In this document: positions 1 to 9,860 of the stretch, one piece after another | How positions within the stretch are numbered: the stretch's first letter is position 1 | Layout: the number at the start of each line of letters is the position of its first letter | Source of the DNA: Neopestalotiopsis rosae | Lineage: Eukaryota > Ascomycota > Sordariomycetes > Amphisphaeriales > Sporocadaceae | DNA: 64,000 nucleotides | NCBI GenBank assembly: GCA_023078685.1 | Contig: JALGAS010000001.1 | Span: 5,332,001-5,396,000 of the forward strand | Reading direction: 5' to 3' | Made by a program: the position numbers and the translations under genes | Notes under the pieces: model-generated | Database searches by the model: none | Told to the model about the DNA's origin: nothing | Seen by the model: the letters and a program-made list of their open reading frames with translations, nothing else

Positions 1-2
1 GT

Positions 3-116
3 GAAGAGTCGCACATTTACATGACCAAGAATGGTCGCATCAGCATGGCTGGTCTCAACACAGGCAATGTGGACTATGTCGCAAAGGCCATTGACAAGGT
101 CGTGCGAGAAGTCTAG
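3..116 (+). CDS. Aspartate aminotransferase, C-terminal end (partial)
   Basis: The last 37 codons of a gene that begins upstream of the window. The frame is open from base 3 to a TAG stop at 114-116. The end HIYMTKNGRISMAGLN followed by GNVDYVAKAI matches the C-terminus of class I pyridoxal-phosphate aminotransferases of the aspartate aminotransferase type, where the GRIS-GLN segment lies in the small domain near the active site. The enzyme interconverts aspartate and 2-oxoglutarate with oxaloacetate and glutamate. No targeting information is visible because the N-terminus is missing, so cytosolic and mitochondrial forms cannot be told apart. Confidence 0.8.
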   Translation, partial: EESHIYMTKNGRISMAGLNTGNVDYVAKAIDKVVREV

Positions 117-697
117 TAAACAAAAATCATGTACTTGCAGATGACCTCATTTGGTCACTGGCTATCCACTTTTCATCTTCAAGTTGAAGATATTGTATGT
201 TTCTATGAGCGACAATATTGGCACGGAATGGCAGGGTGAACCCAAAAATTTCTTTCCGGTTATGCCTATAGACGAGACAATGAGAATAAATCTTTTCCAA
301 TGTGCAAAGCTGCTTGTGCTTTACAAATCTTGTGATATTTACTACCTGCAAGCTCATTATCATATCATTCCTACTATCCTCTAGTATGATCTAACATAGA
401 CCAATGGCTGTAGCTCATAAACTTTCTCCACTCAAAACGGCCGCAACGTGTACTGCATTGCCACAATTCAACAATAATCCTGCAGCCTGCTATGGGTATG
501 ATCATCATGATTGATTAATTCTAGACATCTGCCATGGCTGGTATCATGTTCCTCCGTTCTGCTGTCTTGAAATACGAGCTTTCCTTTATAGCAGCAACAA
601 CAGCTCCGTCAGGAGAACAACAGACTTGGCATAAGATTGGAACCTGACCGAGACAAATCTGACATCTTGATCAAGCATATTTGATAACTCTGACACC
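117..697. other. Intergenic, aminotransferase 3' side and macro-domain gene promoter
   Basis: This is the 3' flank of the aminotransferase and the 5' flank of the macro-domain gene. It is AT-rich, with short spurious open frames only. I see no tRNA, repeat or convincing TATA box. Confidence 0.5.
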
Positions 698-1489
698 ATG
701 GCTTCATCCAAAGTGTCGCAGTCTGGATTACTTCCACATATTAACCTCTTGTGCATGGACTCGCAAGCCTCTATCGCCTGGGAGAATGCCGTCCAGCACT
801 ACAAGCTCGGATCGTCACCTCACCTGAACTACACGATCCACGAGTCGAGCCTGTCCCAGCTGCCCGCAGACGTGCGCTTCGACGCCGTGGTCTCGCCGGC
901 CAACTCGTACGCCATCCTAGACGGCGGCTTCGACGACGCCATCTCGCGGGCCTTTTCACCCCGCGATGACTATGCCGCCCTGACCCGGCACGCCCAGGCG
1001 CAGATCTACACGACGCACCGCGGGTACCTGCCGCCCGGGCACTGCCAGCTCGTGAGCATCCCGGGACAGTGGCACGAGGCCGGTGACCGGCTGCGTTATC
1101 ACGATGGTCGCGGTTGGGGCTGCGCGTACCTGGCGCTGTGCCCGACGATGCGGACGCCGGGGCCGTGCGGGCGCGAGGTCGTCTACGCGTGCGTCTGGTC
1201 GCTGCTCGGGGCGCTGGAGCGGCACAATGATGCCGTGGATTCTTCCAAGGGATCAGGCACAGGAGGAGCGGCCGAGGAGCCCGGCCGAGCGGTGCGCATC
1301 GAGAGTATCCTCATGACGCCGCTGGGCACGGGCGTCGGCCGCGTCAGCTACGAGCAGTGGGCGCGCCAGGCGGTGCTGGCGGTCAAGCACTGGCTGGAGA
1401 GCGTCGAGGACCCGGAGCGCTGGATGAAGCGGGATTGGGCCGACGTGGCTAGGAACGAGGCCGAGTTGAAGTTGACTCACCGGCTTTGA
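698..1489 (+). CDS. Macro-domain-like protein
   Basis: A single-exon gene for 263 residues, starting at an ATG in good context (gacaccATGg). Residues 62-82 contain the macro-domain signature VVSPANSYAILDGGFDDAI, the loop that binds ADP-ribose in this fold. A second loop, MTPLGTGVGRVS at about 206-217, matches the phosphate-binding GxGxGG-like loop near the domain end. Macro domains bind or hydrolyse ADP-ribose and its derivatives; stand-alone fungal versions are mostly uncharacterised. The insert rich in Gly, Ser and Glu around 185-200 looks like a surface loop. The coding sequence is much more GC-rich than its flanks. No signal peptide or membrane segment is seen, so a cytosolic or nuclear location is inferred. 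Enzyme activity is not shown by the sequence. Confidence 0.8.
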   Translation: MASSKVSQSGLLPHINLLCMDSQASIAWENAVQHYKLGSSPHLNYTIHESSLSQLPADVRFDAVVSPANSYAILDGGFDDAISRAFSPRDDYAALTRHAQAQIYTTHRGYLPPGHCQLVSIPGQWHEAGDRLRYHDGRGWGCAYLALCPTMRTPGPCGREVVYACVWSLLGALERHNDAVDSSKGSGTGGAAEEPGRAVRIESILMTPLGTGVGRVSYEQWARQAVLAVKHWLESVEDPERWMKRDWADVARNEAELKLTHRL

Positions 1490-1963
1490 AGATGTCACAT
1501 TGGAAATACTTAATTTGTTATGTTGATGGAGAAATCCTTCTCTACTTGAGTGGATGTGACTACAAGATGCATTTTGTTGTGTATATTTGTCTAATACTTG
1601 AAGCTCATCATGACCAGACTTATACAATCCATCGTGAATATTCTAGAACATACGATAACAGATCACAGTTGATGATCATTTGCTTGAACTGCCCATATCC
1701 AATACCTGCGTAGATTTAGGGTGCGCGCCATCTCCACTGTAATTCAGCATAGGTTTCGTCATTTCTACTAGATTCCAGGGGCTCCTTCCCGACGATCCCA
1801 GCGCAGACCCGCCTAACCAATTGCTTTTACCTGCTGGGAAAGTATCATGTAGCGCGCTCAAGATCAAGTCGCGACGGAAACATCTTGGACGCGACTGTGA
1901 CTGCGCTCCGTCGAGCACAACTTTTCTTCTGTTCACTACAAGTACTTGTCGGATATTCTTGCA
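1490..1963. other. Intergenic, promoter side of the F-box gene
   Basis: 474 bases between two plus-strand genes. They contain the 3' end of the macro-domain gene and the leader of the F-box gene. No RNA gene, repeat or strong core-promoter motif was seen. Confidence 0.5.
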
Positions 1964-3523
1964 ATGGATCGTCTGTCTCCTGAACTCCTGCATGTCGTGG
2001 TGTCCTTTTTGGACATCAAAAGCAAGCTGCAGTTCCGCCTGGTGAATAAGAATTTCGCAGTCATTGGGGCTGCCTACATTCTTCCAGAGGTCGCCTTCTA
2101 CCTTCACGACAAGGACTTTGCCAAGCTCAAGGAGATTGCCGCCCGTCCAGCCTTTGCACGCAATGTCAAGAAGCTCATGTACATTACGGATCAGCTGAGC
2201 CGACGTGGAGAGTCATTGGACGCGTATGTCAAGGAATATGAATTCATGAATGCCGTGCTGCGCCTCGATGAAGAAAAGGCGGAACATCGTTCGAAGATAT
2301 CCAATCTGTCCCGCGATGAACTGGAGCGGCACCATTCGAGATATATGGAAGAGCTCAAAGCACAAAACTTCAACATCCAACAACGCCGAGATTTGACCAC
2401 CCTGCTTGAAGTGCTGCCCAGCTTTAGCAAACTACAGACAGTCATCGTATCCACTGCAAATCAGTTCAATTCGCGCCGCTTTGGGCTGAGCTCACCGTAT
2501 GACGACTGTGCCCATGACGCACATTACCACGATCCTCTGCAGGGAGTGAGAGAACTGGAGGTCATGCTCGAGGCTTTGGCAACCACCAAGATCGAGATTC
2601 AGGACCTCCGGGCTGGCTTGATGAACTGGCATTTCTTTGACAAGGACAAGGAGCGCCTATCTCAACTTTGCTCCCCGTTGATCAACTTGAGAAACATAAA
2701 TATTCACCTTTCACTCGAGACCGACGATGATGGACACGCCGCGTTTGATGAGATCGATGACTGCCGCGAGGTGTTGAGGAAAGGCATGTTGAAGAATTTT
2801 TTGAAGTCAATGCCAGGTCTTGAAGAGCTCAGCATCTCCTTTATCGGTGATTATGACGAGCCAGAGGCCGTGCTATCTCTAGACTGGGTCTTAGACCCTG
2901 GCTTCCAGTGGCCAGAGCTGCAAAGCATTACACTTGAAGGGTTTGATTGCAGCAGATCGGCTCTTTGGCATTTCTTGGAACGACACCGAGACAAGTTGAA
3001 GTACCTGACACTGAGCGATATTGTCTTGCATGGTTCGTGGTACATGCTTCTCCCCGATATCCGCAATAAACTCCATCTGGACGACGTTTGCATTTATGGA
3101 CGACTCTATGGTTACGACGAAACGGAGGACAGAATAGACGAGCCTTTCGGCCCTCACGACGATTGGGAAGAATATTGGTATTTGTCAGCTCCCGAAGCCG
3201 CCCCTGACGACATGAGATCGTCAATTAGCTGCTACTGTCAGCGTGATTATCCCAACGTAGTACCACTCGATGACGATACGGTCTCGCAGTATTTCGAAAC
3301 TCACGTCAGAAGAGACGGCATGATATCTCAGGCAGAGGATGACGAGTTGATGGCAAAAGAGCAAGAGAAATTTCAAGAGAAATACAAGGATCAGATCTCG
3401 TGGTTGAAAGAAAATTCCAAGGCGTATCGCGGATATGGTGATGATGAATCTCAAGAGGATTCAGACACTGATGAAGACGAAGAGGATGAGGAGGATGAAG
3501 ATGACCGCGACGACGAGGAATAG
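1964..3523 (+). CDS. F-box domain protein with acidic tail
   Basis: 519 residues without an obvious intron. I start at the ATG at 1964, because the frame upstream contains no other ATG and the F-box begins directly there. Residues 1-40 (MDRLSPELLHVVVSFLD, then KSKLQFRLVNKNF) fit the F-box, the Skp1-binding helix bundle of SCF ubiquitin ligases. The middle is leucine-rich with spacings reminiscent of divergent leucine-rich repeats (for example MPGLEELSISFIGDYDEPE and DKLKYLTLSDIVL), the usual substrate-binding part of fungal F-box proteins. The last 30 or so residues are almost all Asp and Glu. Role as a substrate receptor in ubiquitination is inferred from the family; the substrate is unknown. 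Confidence 0.75.
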   Translation: MDRLSPELLHVVVSFLDIKSKLQFRLVNKNFAVIGAAYILPEVAFYLHDKDFAKLKEIAARPAFARNVKKLMYITDQLSRRGESLDAYVKEYEFMNAVLRLDEEKAEHRSKISNLSRDELERHHSRYMEELKAQNFNIQQRRDLTTLLEVLPSFSKLQTVIVSTANQFNSRRFGLSSPYDDCAHDAHYHDPLQGVRELEVMLEALATTKIEIQDLRAGLMNWHFFDKDKERLSQLCSPLINLRNINIHLSLETDDDGHAAFDEIDDCREVLRKGMLKNFLKSMPGLEELSISFIGDYDEPEAVLSLDWVLDPGFQWPELQSITLEGFDCSRSALWHFLERHRDKLKYLTLSDIVLHGSWYMLLPDIRNKLHLDDVCIYGRLYGYDETEDRIDEPFGPHDDWEEYWYLSAPEAAPDDMRSSISCYCQRDYPNVVPLDDDTVSQYFETHVRRDGMISQAEDDELMAKEQEKFQEKYKDQISWLKENSKAYRGYGDDESQEDSDTDEDEEDEEDEDDRDDEE

Positions 3524-4093
3524 TTGGTTAATAACGAGCTCGTATAGGAACTGTCCGCAATATGTAATGCAGTCTAAAGATGTCCAAGTATTCAATGGGG
3601 TCGATTCGCCAAATTCTCGCCCAACCTCAAGAGCTCCCGATCCAGGTCGATGCATGTTCTATAGGTGGAAATACAGTGCCAGGAGTATTGTACTCCTCAG
3701 CGTTGAATTTATTCAAGGGCAATTGGTCTCTCTGGATCACAAATCATATTAGGGTTGCCTACAGTGGTGAACAACACAGCCGAGTTGTTCACAAAAAGAC
3801 GATTTCTTCAGCCAAGAGTCTCCACTGCAACAGAGGAGGCAGGACAAAGCGCCTTGGGCTCTGCGAAGTATACTAAAGGTTAACTAACTAACCAGTTACA
3901 TGCACGCCTTCACCGCATCAGGCATCGCTGTAACTAAATGTTGTTACTCGCAAAACTGGCATGTGTCACCCACCTCCACGGTCCGCGAAAAAAAGAAATA
4001 CAACGAATTCCGCTTGTCCGACACAATCGGAAACCATGTCCGCCCACTAACAAGCGTCTACTGGCATGCGTCTGCAAAAAGTGCAAAAGGAAT
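3524..4093. other. Intergenic, F-box gene to tRNA-Met
   Basis: It holds the 3' flank of the F-box gene and, near its end, the 3' flank of the minus-strand tRNA gene. Small open frames here show no recognisable protein. Confidence 0.5.
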
Positions 4094-4202
4094 TGTCCTC
4101 GGTGAGGCTCGAACTCACGACCTTCAGATATCCTGAAATATTCAATCAAGTCATATGTATATGATATGAGACTGACGCTCTAACCAACTGAGCCACGAAG
4201 AC
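4094..4202 (-). tRNA. tRNA-Met (CAT, elongator type) with a 35-nt intron
   Basis: Read on the minus strand, the 5' exon is 4202-4165 and the 3' exon 4129-4094, separated by an intron at 4164-4130. Acceptor strands GTCTTCG and CGAGGAC pair with one G-T wobble. The D stem is GCTC/GAGC and the T arm is GTGAG-TTCGAGC-CTCAC. The anticodon loop is CTCATAA once the intron, which sits one base 3' of the anticodon in the canonical position, is removed. The TCAGT-CTCATAA-TCTGA arm matches elongator tRNA-Met rather than the initiator. The mature length without CCA is 74 nt. Confidence 0.93.
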
Positions 4203-5206
4203 TTACTTGTTGTTGTGACAAGTCTACAATATTGCACTACTAGTCAATAAGTCTGTGGAGGTGCTAGACAAAAAAGCCCTCACCGCATCTCCACTCTCTT
4301 TGACGGATGCTGCAAGTTTGCGACTCATTCACCACAGGCACCATTATTAGGTTGCGTCTCCACTAGTAAGAGAGCTTCTGCTTACATGGAATGCGAGCTT
4401 ATCTTGTACTTGCAAGAATTCCCAATGCTAGGGGACAACACCGTCTGATTTGGTCTTTTCCTGGCCATCGTATCGTGTGAGGATGTCGTATACCGAGACG
4501 TATTATAACAACCCCACTGTCTATAGACGGGAAATCGCAACATCGAATCCTTGGCGCACGAAATCTACAACCACTTACCGCAAACTACAGCGCACAAGAA
4601 TAAAACATCCATTTGAATCCTAGGGTTACTTCTAATCAAGGCAAGGCTATTTATAAGAGCCATCACTGGGCTGGTAAAGTTGAAAATGCAACATTATAAA
4701 ACGGGCATCGATCACGAATACGAAGTATCTTACTGCAATTGGACACGGCATTTGAAGGTCCCTGCATAGCCTGCCCCAATCCGGACTATACGATGAGCAT
4801 GACAAGGAATCAGATTTGTCGGATATGGATAAAACGTCTTGTTATTACATCCGCCAAGCATTAATGCAAAAGTCATATTGATGGAGACTAAAGCCGTCTA
4901 TAGCCGGGAGATATCCGCCAATTGAGAATCATTTTCTCTATGCTACTCTCCCAGATCCATTTAGCCACGGGCAAACGCATAATCATCAAGTGCCCTCTTT
5001 TTCGCACGATCGGAACATTCGTCAATATGGCCTAGCTAAGGGAGGAGAATGTCTCTGTTGACCATGTTTCTCCTCTCAGGTCGTCATGGTTATAAAGAGA
5101 AGAAACATCATGGCCGCTCCATCTTGGCTACCAGATCTCTGTTGCCGGTAGACATTCGTTGAACCCACTTCCCTGGCTCTACACACCGTGAAGAACAACC
5201 ACCGCA
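4203..5206. other. Intergenic, promoter region of the CE3 esterase gene
   Basis: Upstream of the secreted esterase. It holds a TATA-like box (5091-5097) and, on the minus strand at 4971-4976, one GGCTAA hexamer, which is the core bound by XlnR/Xyr1-type xylanase regulators. A single hexamer can occur by chance. No coding potential was seen. Confidence 0.45.
5091..5097 (+). promoter_or_regulatory. TATA-like box of the CE3 esterase gene
   Basis: TATAAAG, about 110 bases before the ATG at 5207 and followed by a purine-rich then pyrimidine-rich leader. Position and sequence are right for a fungal core promoter, but nothing else confirms it. Confidence 0.45.
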
Positions 5207-6003
5207 ATGCTCGCCAAGTCCCTCTTCATCCAAGGCCTCGCGGCCGCCGGCGCTGTCCAGGCCCAAAACACCACGCTACGCTACATGCCCTTTGGCGACT
5301 CCATCACCGAGATCGTCTGCTGGCGCGCCAAGCTGTGGGAGAAGCTGCAGGGCACCGAGTGGGCCGGCGTCAACTGGGTCGGCTCGGGCAAGACGGAGAA
5401 CAACTGCAAGGACACCAAGTACGACCGCGACAACGAGGGCCACTCGGGGTTCCTGGCCATTGACATTGCCAACAAGAAGCAGCTCGTCGGCTGGCTGCAG
5501 ACCAACCCGGCCGACGTCATCACCATGCACCTCGGCACCAACGACATCGTCCAGCAGAACAAGCCCGTCAATGATATCATTGCCGCCTTTTCCACGCTCG
5601 TTCAGGTCATGCGCGACAGCAACCCAAAGATGAAGATTATTGTGAGTTGTCGAGAAGCAGCACTTCCTTTGTGTAAATCGTCCCTAACCGGTGCAATTCT
5701 CTTTTACAGGTTGCCCAAATCATCCCCATGGGTTTGGGAAGTTACAACACGCAGATTCAGGCCCTCAACAAGGCTATTCCAACCTGGGCAGCTTCGAAAA
5801 ACACGACCGACTCGCCAATTTGGGTTGTTGATCAATACACTGGCTTTAGCGGTAGCAGCGATCTTCGAGACGGAGTGCACCCAAACGACTCTGGCGACAC
5901 AAAGATGGCCAACGTCTGGTACCCTGCCCTTGTAAATGCTTTACAGGTTGCACAGGCTGGAAAGCAGAGCACCAGAGATATTGAGGTTGTGTTCACGGCT
6001 TGA
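5207..6003 (+). CDS. Secreted SGNH/GDSL esterase, CE3 acetylxylan esterase-like
   Basis: Two exons, 5207-5641 and 5710-6003, with a 68-nt phase-0 intron (GTGAGT...TTACAG); the product has 242 residues. Residues 1-19 form a signal peptide ending AVQA. SGNH block I is GDSIT (nucleophile Ser32), the GHSG loop is at 78-81, block III is GTND (110-113), and block V is DGVHPN with Asp199 and His202 completing the triad. Small size, a secretion signal and the spacing of these blocks fit carbohydrate esterase family 3, which removes acetyl groups from xylan. Other SGNH lipases or esterases remain possible. Tryptophans and two Cys after block I resemble CE3 enzymes. It is expected to act outside the cell on plant cell-wall polysaccharide. 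Confidence 0.85.
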
Positions 6004-6205
6004 GCTGACACAGCTGGAAATTGTTCTTGATCTGAAAGCAAAGCGCTTTTCATAGTGGTATTACCAATCATGAACTCAGTGACTGACAAGAAATTTGAAT
6101 CATTCACTTTTTATTATAACACCCGAGCAAAACTCGCGAATGATTCCTATACTCTGCTACAACTACCCCAATTGATCACATCCATGCTACTTGATCATAC
6201 GTAAT

Positions 6206-7898
6206 CTACGACAGGTTCTTGTTGGCCCAACCAAGTCTGGGGCTGCTGCCACTGTCCTCAAAGACGACGTAGGCAGCCTTGAGCGCAATGTCACCGAAAA
6301 TGTTCAAACCAATGCCAGTGTTGGGCTGCAGTCCACCGAAGCAGGTCGTGCCACCAGTAGTAAGGGGGGCGTAGGCAATGTAGCTTCCAGGAACGGTAAT
6401 CTTGGTTGTGCCAATGAAGATGTTGAAGTCAGGGGGGCTTCCGTTGCAGCTGAGCGTGTAGCCGCCCTCCAATTCGCTGTACTTGGCGCTGGTGACCTGG
6501 GCGTAGTACTTCTTGACAATCGCAGTAGGAAGGTAAAGAAGAGTGGTACCAGTGTCAGCAATTCCCTGGATGGCCTGCGGAAAAAGTCAGCGAACGACTG
6601 TGCATATCTAGCAACTCGAAACACTTACAGCTCCGGAACTTGCAGCGCTTCCAATGGAGTAGCCGGCAGCATCGAATGTCCAGTATCCAGGCGAGGTGCT
6701 GACCGAGGTGTACGCAATCTCACCAGTGTAGGCAGATGTGTCAATAGCACCAAACTCGTAAGTTCCGGCTTCACACTAGTTAGCACGGAAATATTCAAAA
6801 TCTGACAAATCCACTGTTACATACCCTCGTCGTGCTTCAAGTTAGCCACAAAGAGAGGCGAGGTCAGGCTGGACTTGACATTGTCAAAGAAGGTCTTTTG
6901 AGCCACGGGAGAGACGGAGTTGAGGTTGCTAAAAGCCAATCCGAGCAGACCATCACTGTCGGTGTCGGAGACGAACTCGGACGAGACCTTCTCGGCAGCC
7001 TCAACAGCCTGAGAAGCATAGGTCACACCGCCGATCGTAACAGTATCGGTGTAGACGACACCGCTGGAGCTGGATCCATCCTAGAAAATAGTCAGGTCAG
7101 TGAGCTGAAACAATGAGAATTGATATCGAGTTGAAAATCGATTCCGCTCTGTGCTTGCTGTTGAACTTACTATTTTATTCAGTTAGCAATCAATGTCTAA
7201 AATCTTATAGAGGACTGTTGGATCATACCTCCGTAGGAAATCTTCCAGGTGTATCCGCTGAGCTTCTTGGCAGTGCTGCTCTTTCCGGGAGCCCATTCGG
7301 TCTGACCCTTGTCATCGGCAGCTGGCAGCAGTGTAGAGTACACCCACAAATCCGAGGATCCAGTGTCGAAGTCGAGGTTCAGCGTCTGGGCAGGAGTTCC
7401 AATGGAGACAGGGGTAATGTCTAAATGATCGTGTTAGTCGTTCGCTTCTCGTCATTTTGGCGCAGCAACTCCAATTTCAACCCCAGAGCCTCTGCTGGAG
7501 TGTGGCTAAGATTCCATCGACTTACACTCTTCATCATCGTTGACAGGAGTAGTCTGCCGGCTTGTTAGTTGTGCATTCCCGAATTTCCCATGCAATAATC
7601 GCCACCAAACTGGACAACTTACCGTCACAGTTCCGTCACGCTTGGCGAGACGACGGGCCTGCTTGGCAGCACGGTACTCGGTAACGGTCTTGTTGATAGC
7701 ATCCGGGACAGGGGCTCCGTACTTCATGTAGGCCTTGTACATGGCAAGGGCACCACGTGGAACAAAGGTGCTGTTGTCATAGTTGGGGTTGCGCTGCTGG
7801 ACCACCTTGAAGGAGCCGGGCTTGATCTCGTTGTAGGGGGCAGCAGCGGCCAGACCCAGCACGCTGGCTGCCAAGAGAGACTTGACGACGCCAATCAT
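6206..7898 (-). CDS. Secreted pepsin-like aspartic protease (family A1) with a twin intron
   Basis: Six exons: 7898-7623, 7553-7526 (a 28-nt microexon), 7420-7230, 7080-6825, 6768-6629 and 6574-6206, giving 419 residues. The start gives a signal peptide ending about AAAAP, a propeptide of some 65 residues with a dibasic KR near 86-87, then the mature enzyme. Catalytic motifs are DTGSS (Asp120) and DTGTT (Asp304); the flap lies after YGDGSS. The end LGWANKNL is typical of endothiapepsin and aspergillopepsin relatives. The third intron is nested (see 7081-7229): only two-step splicing joins TAC GGA to GAT GGA and makes YGDGSS. Reading phase closes in all six exons. Such enzymes digest protein outside the cell at acid pH. 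GCCAAG hexamers near the promoter hint at pH control. Confidence 0.92.
7081..7229 (-). other. Stwintron (nested intron, D1,2 type) in the aspartic protease gene
   Basis: On the minus strand the exon ends at 7230 (TAC GGA). The outer donor G is 7229. An internal intron follows, 7228-7170 (59 nt), with donor GTATGA, branch site GCTAAC at 7187-7182 and acceptor AATAG. Its removal joins G7229 to TAAGT at 7169, creating the consensus donor GTAAGT. The outer intron then ends at CTAG (7081), with CTGAC candidates for its branch. The next exon starts GATGGATCC and restores the conserved YGDGSS. Treating the stretch as one intron with donor GTATGA shifts the frame, and the bases after the first acceptor begin with a TAA stop, so they are not an exon. 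Confidence 0.85.
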
Positions 7899-9860
7899 TA
7901 TGGAGACGATTATACGAGAAGAGAGAGGATACCGAAGGGTGGTCTTTGCCAGGAATAGGGTGGGAAGAACGAACGAATGCGGCAGACCCAGACGGCTTGT
8001 GTGTGTCTGAAGGTGTGCCAAGCATTCAAAGTCCGTCTTGGCGACAGCGATCTCTTATATACTCTCAGCCCTATTCAAGGGGGAACACATGCATGCCAAG
8101 CAGTGAACCAGGAGAATACAGGATGTGTAATCGAACAGCACACAAACCGCGCACAAGCGCGCATGTTTGGGTCTCGTGGGCACCATGACCACGGGCGCCT
8201 TCCTGAATAGAACGACATGCTACTGTCACGTCACAGGTAATTGCAACTCGACCTCGTTCGTACAAGGTTTGCTCAGGTGCAAGTGTTGCAAAAATAGATT
8301 TTTCTTTGCCTGATCGGTCCACGGTCCATCCTCTAGATGACTGTAGGTGACTGGCCTGGACAAACAATGAATTCCCATCCACAACTTCTGACTTCCAGAT
8401 CCATAATTGAGTGACGGTAAAGACAAGCAAGCAAGGACATCGCGAGAACCGTCTGATGTCCTGCCAAGAACGGCCTCAATTCGTTTTTTCAATAATGGTT
8501 GGGTCGTCTACACTTTCCTCGGGAGCTCACCATGTCCGCATGCAATGACCGAGTTGTAGCTACGGAGCTCGAAAAGCAAAGGTCCAGCTTCCTAGAACGG
8601 CTTGCGGCACCCAGCAATGTTTCGAATCAGCTTCCATCTCTATAGTAGCTACCACGGTCAAAAATAGTGGATTGGCTGCCACAACCTACCGCATTGGGCA
8701 GGTCACCAAAACGGCGCTTGGTTACTGGTTCCAACCCTGGTGAATGATCGAGCTCAATCACAGTCGGATGTTCGGAATAGATGCGCACTGCACTTTACTC
8801 TTTACGCGCTTAAATCCGAGGCGACAGACATTCGAGGGTAAAGGAGGAAGCATGACGTGCCAGGACTCTTGCTTCCAAGGTAAGACCCATCGTTGGCAAC
8901 TTGATCCAAGAAATACTCATCATTATCATGAACTTGAAGACTAATGGTACCTGGGCAAGGAATCGCGTTTCAAAGTTTTGGTGACTTCTACTGCTCAATA
9001 AGTAACCATATGTGCCAAGAGGTCGCAAGGATGCTAACAGAGAACCTTTCAAAGTCAAATCATAAACAGGCGGCCTTCTCCACGAAGCACTACCAGTCAC
9101 TTTGGCTCAAAGGCACTGCTCCTGATGCATACAGTCGCGTACTACCCTCGCCCACATGGCCGACATGAACTCGGATCAGCCAAAGATGATGACAATTGAT
9201 GCATCAGCCGTTACATGATCAAGATTTCACAATGCCTGCAGAGCATGACAAATATCCAGACTCCAAGCGATGTATTACAGGCGATCAGTCAAGCATCTGC
9301 GACATGATTAAGAGCTGATTCATCCACAAGTATTTTGACGCCAAGCAAACATACCTACATTTTTGGCGTGAAAGCCCCTCATCAATGCCAGCCCCGTCGT
9401 TGCCCGGCTATTGATACCGGCACCGATTGTGTCCATGCCGACGTTTGGTACCGACGACCTTCGTCGCGATCTGTTCTGTTGACGGGCGGCACATACAGAA
9501 ACCATTTCCTTGGGGGAAACGAGGGGTAGAGTTTCTGGAGTATAAATATTGTATATACGTAAGGAGCCTCATTCTTGGCAGTGCCCCATCTCTCTGCCTA
9601 TGCTTTCCATCTGAGCCTCAGGTAACCGGCGGTTGCTTGTCATATTCCCCGATTTTCCTTCCCCGCGACTTGGATGACGACCCCACTCCGACCGTCGGAT
9701 TTTGATATAGAAACCTATAGACTTACCTCATCAAATTTGTATTGCTTCTCGTTTTTGGGAAATAGCCACTTGAGCAAATATATTACCAAGAAATCAGTCT
9801 GAAATACACACAAAAGCACACGATCAAGGACGAGACGAAATTGCATCCAAGCAGAAAATC
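7899..9860. other. Intergenic, divergent promoter region of protease and alcohol dehydrogenase
   Basis: Nearly 2 kb between the minus-strand protease and the plus-strand dehydrogenase. The protease side has a TATA box (8054-8061) and three GCCAAG hexamers. The dehydrogenase side has a TATAAATA at about 9541 that lies far (about 320 bases) from the ATG. No convincing gene was found between. Confidence 0.45.
8054..8061 (-). promoter_or_regulatory. TATA box of the aspartic protease gene
   Basis: TATATAAG on the minus strand, about 156 bases before the protease ATG. GCCAAG hexamers occur at 8017-8022 and 8095-8100 (plus strand) and 8037-8042 (minus strand); GCCARG is the known core of PacC sites. 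Confidence 0.45.
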
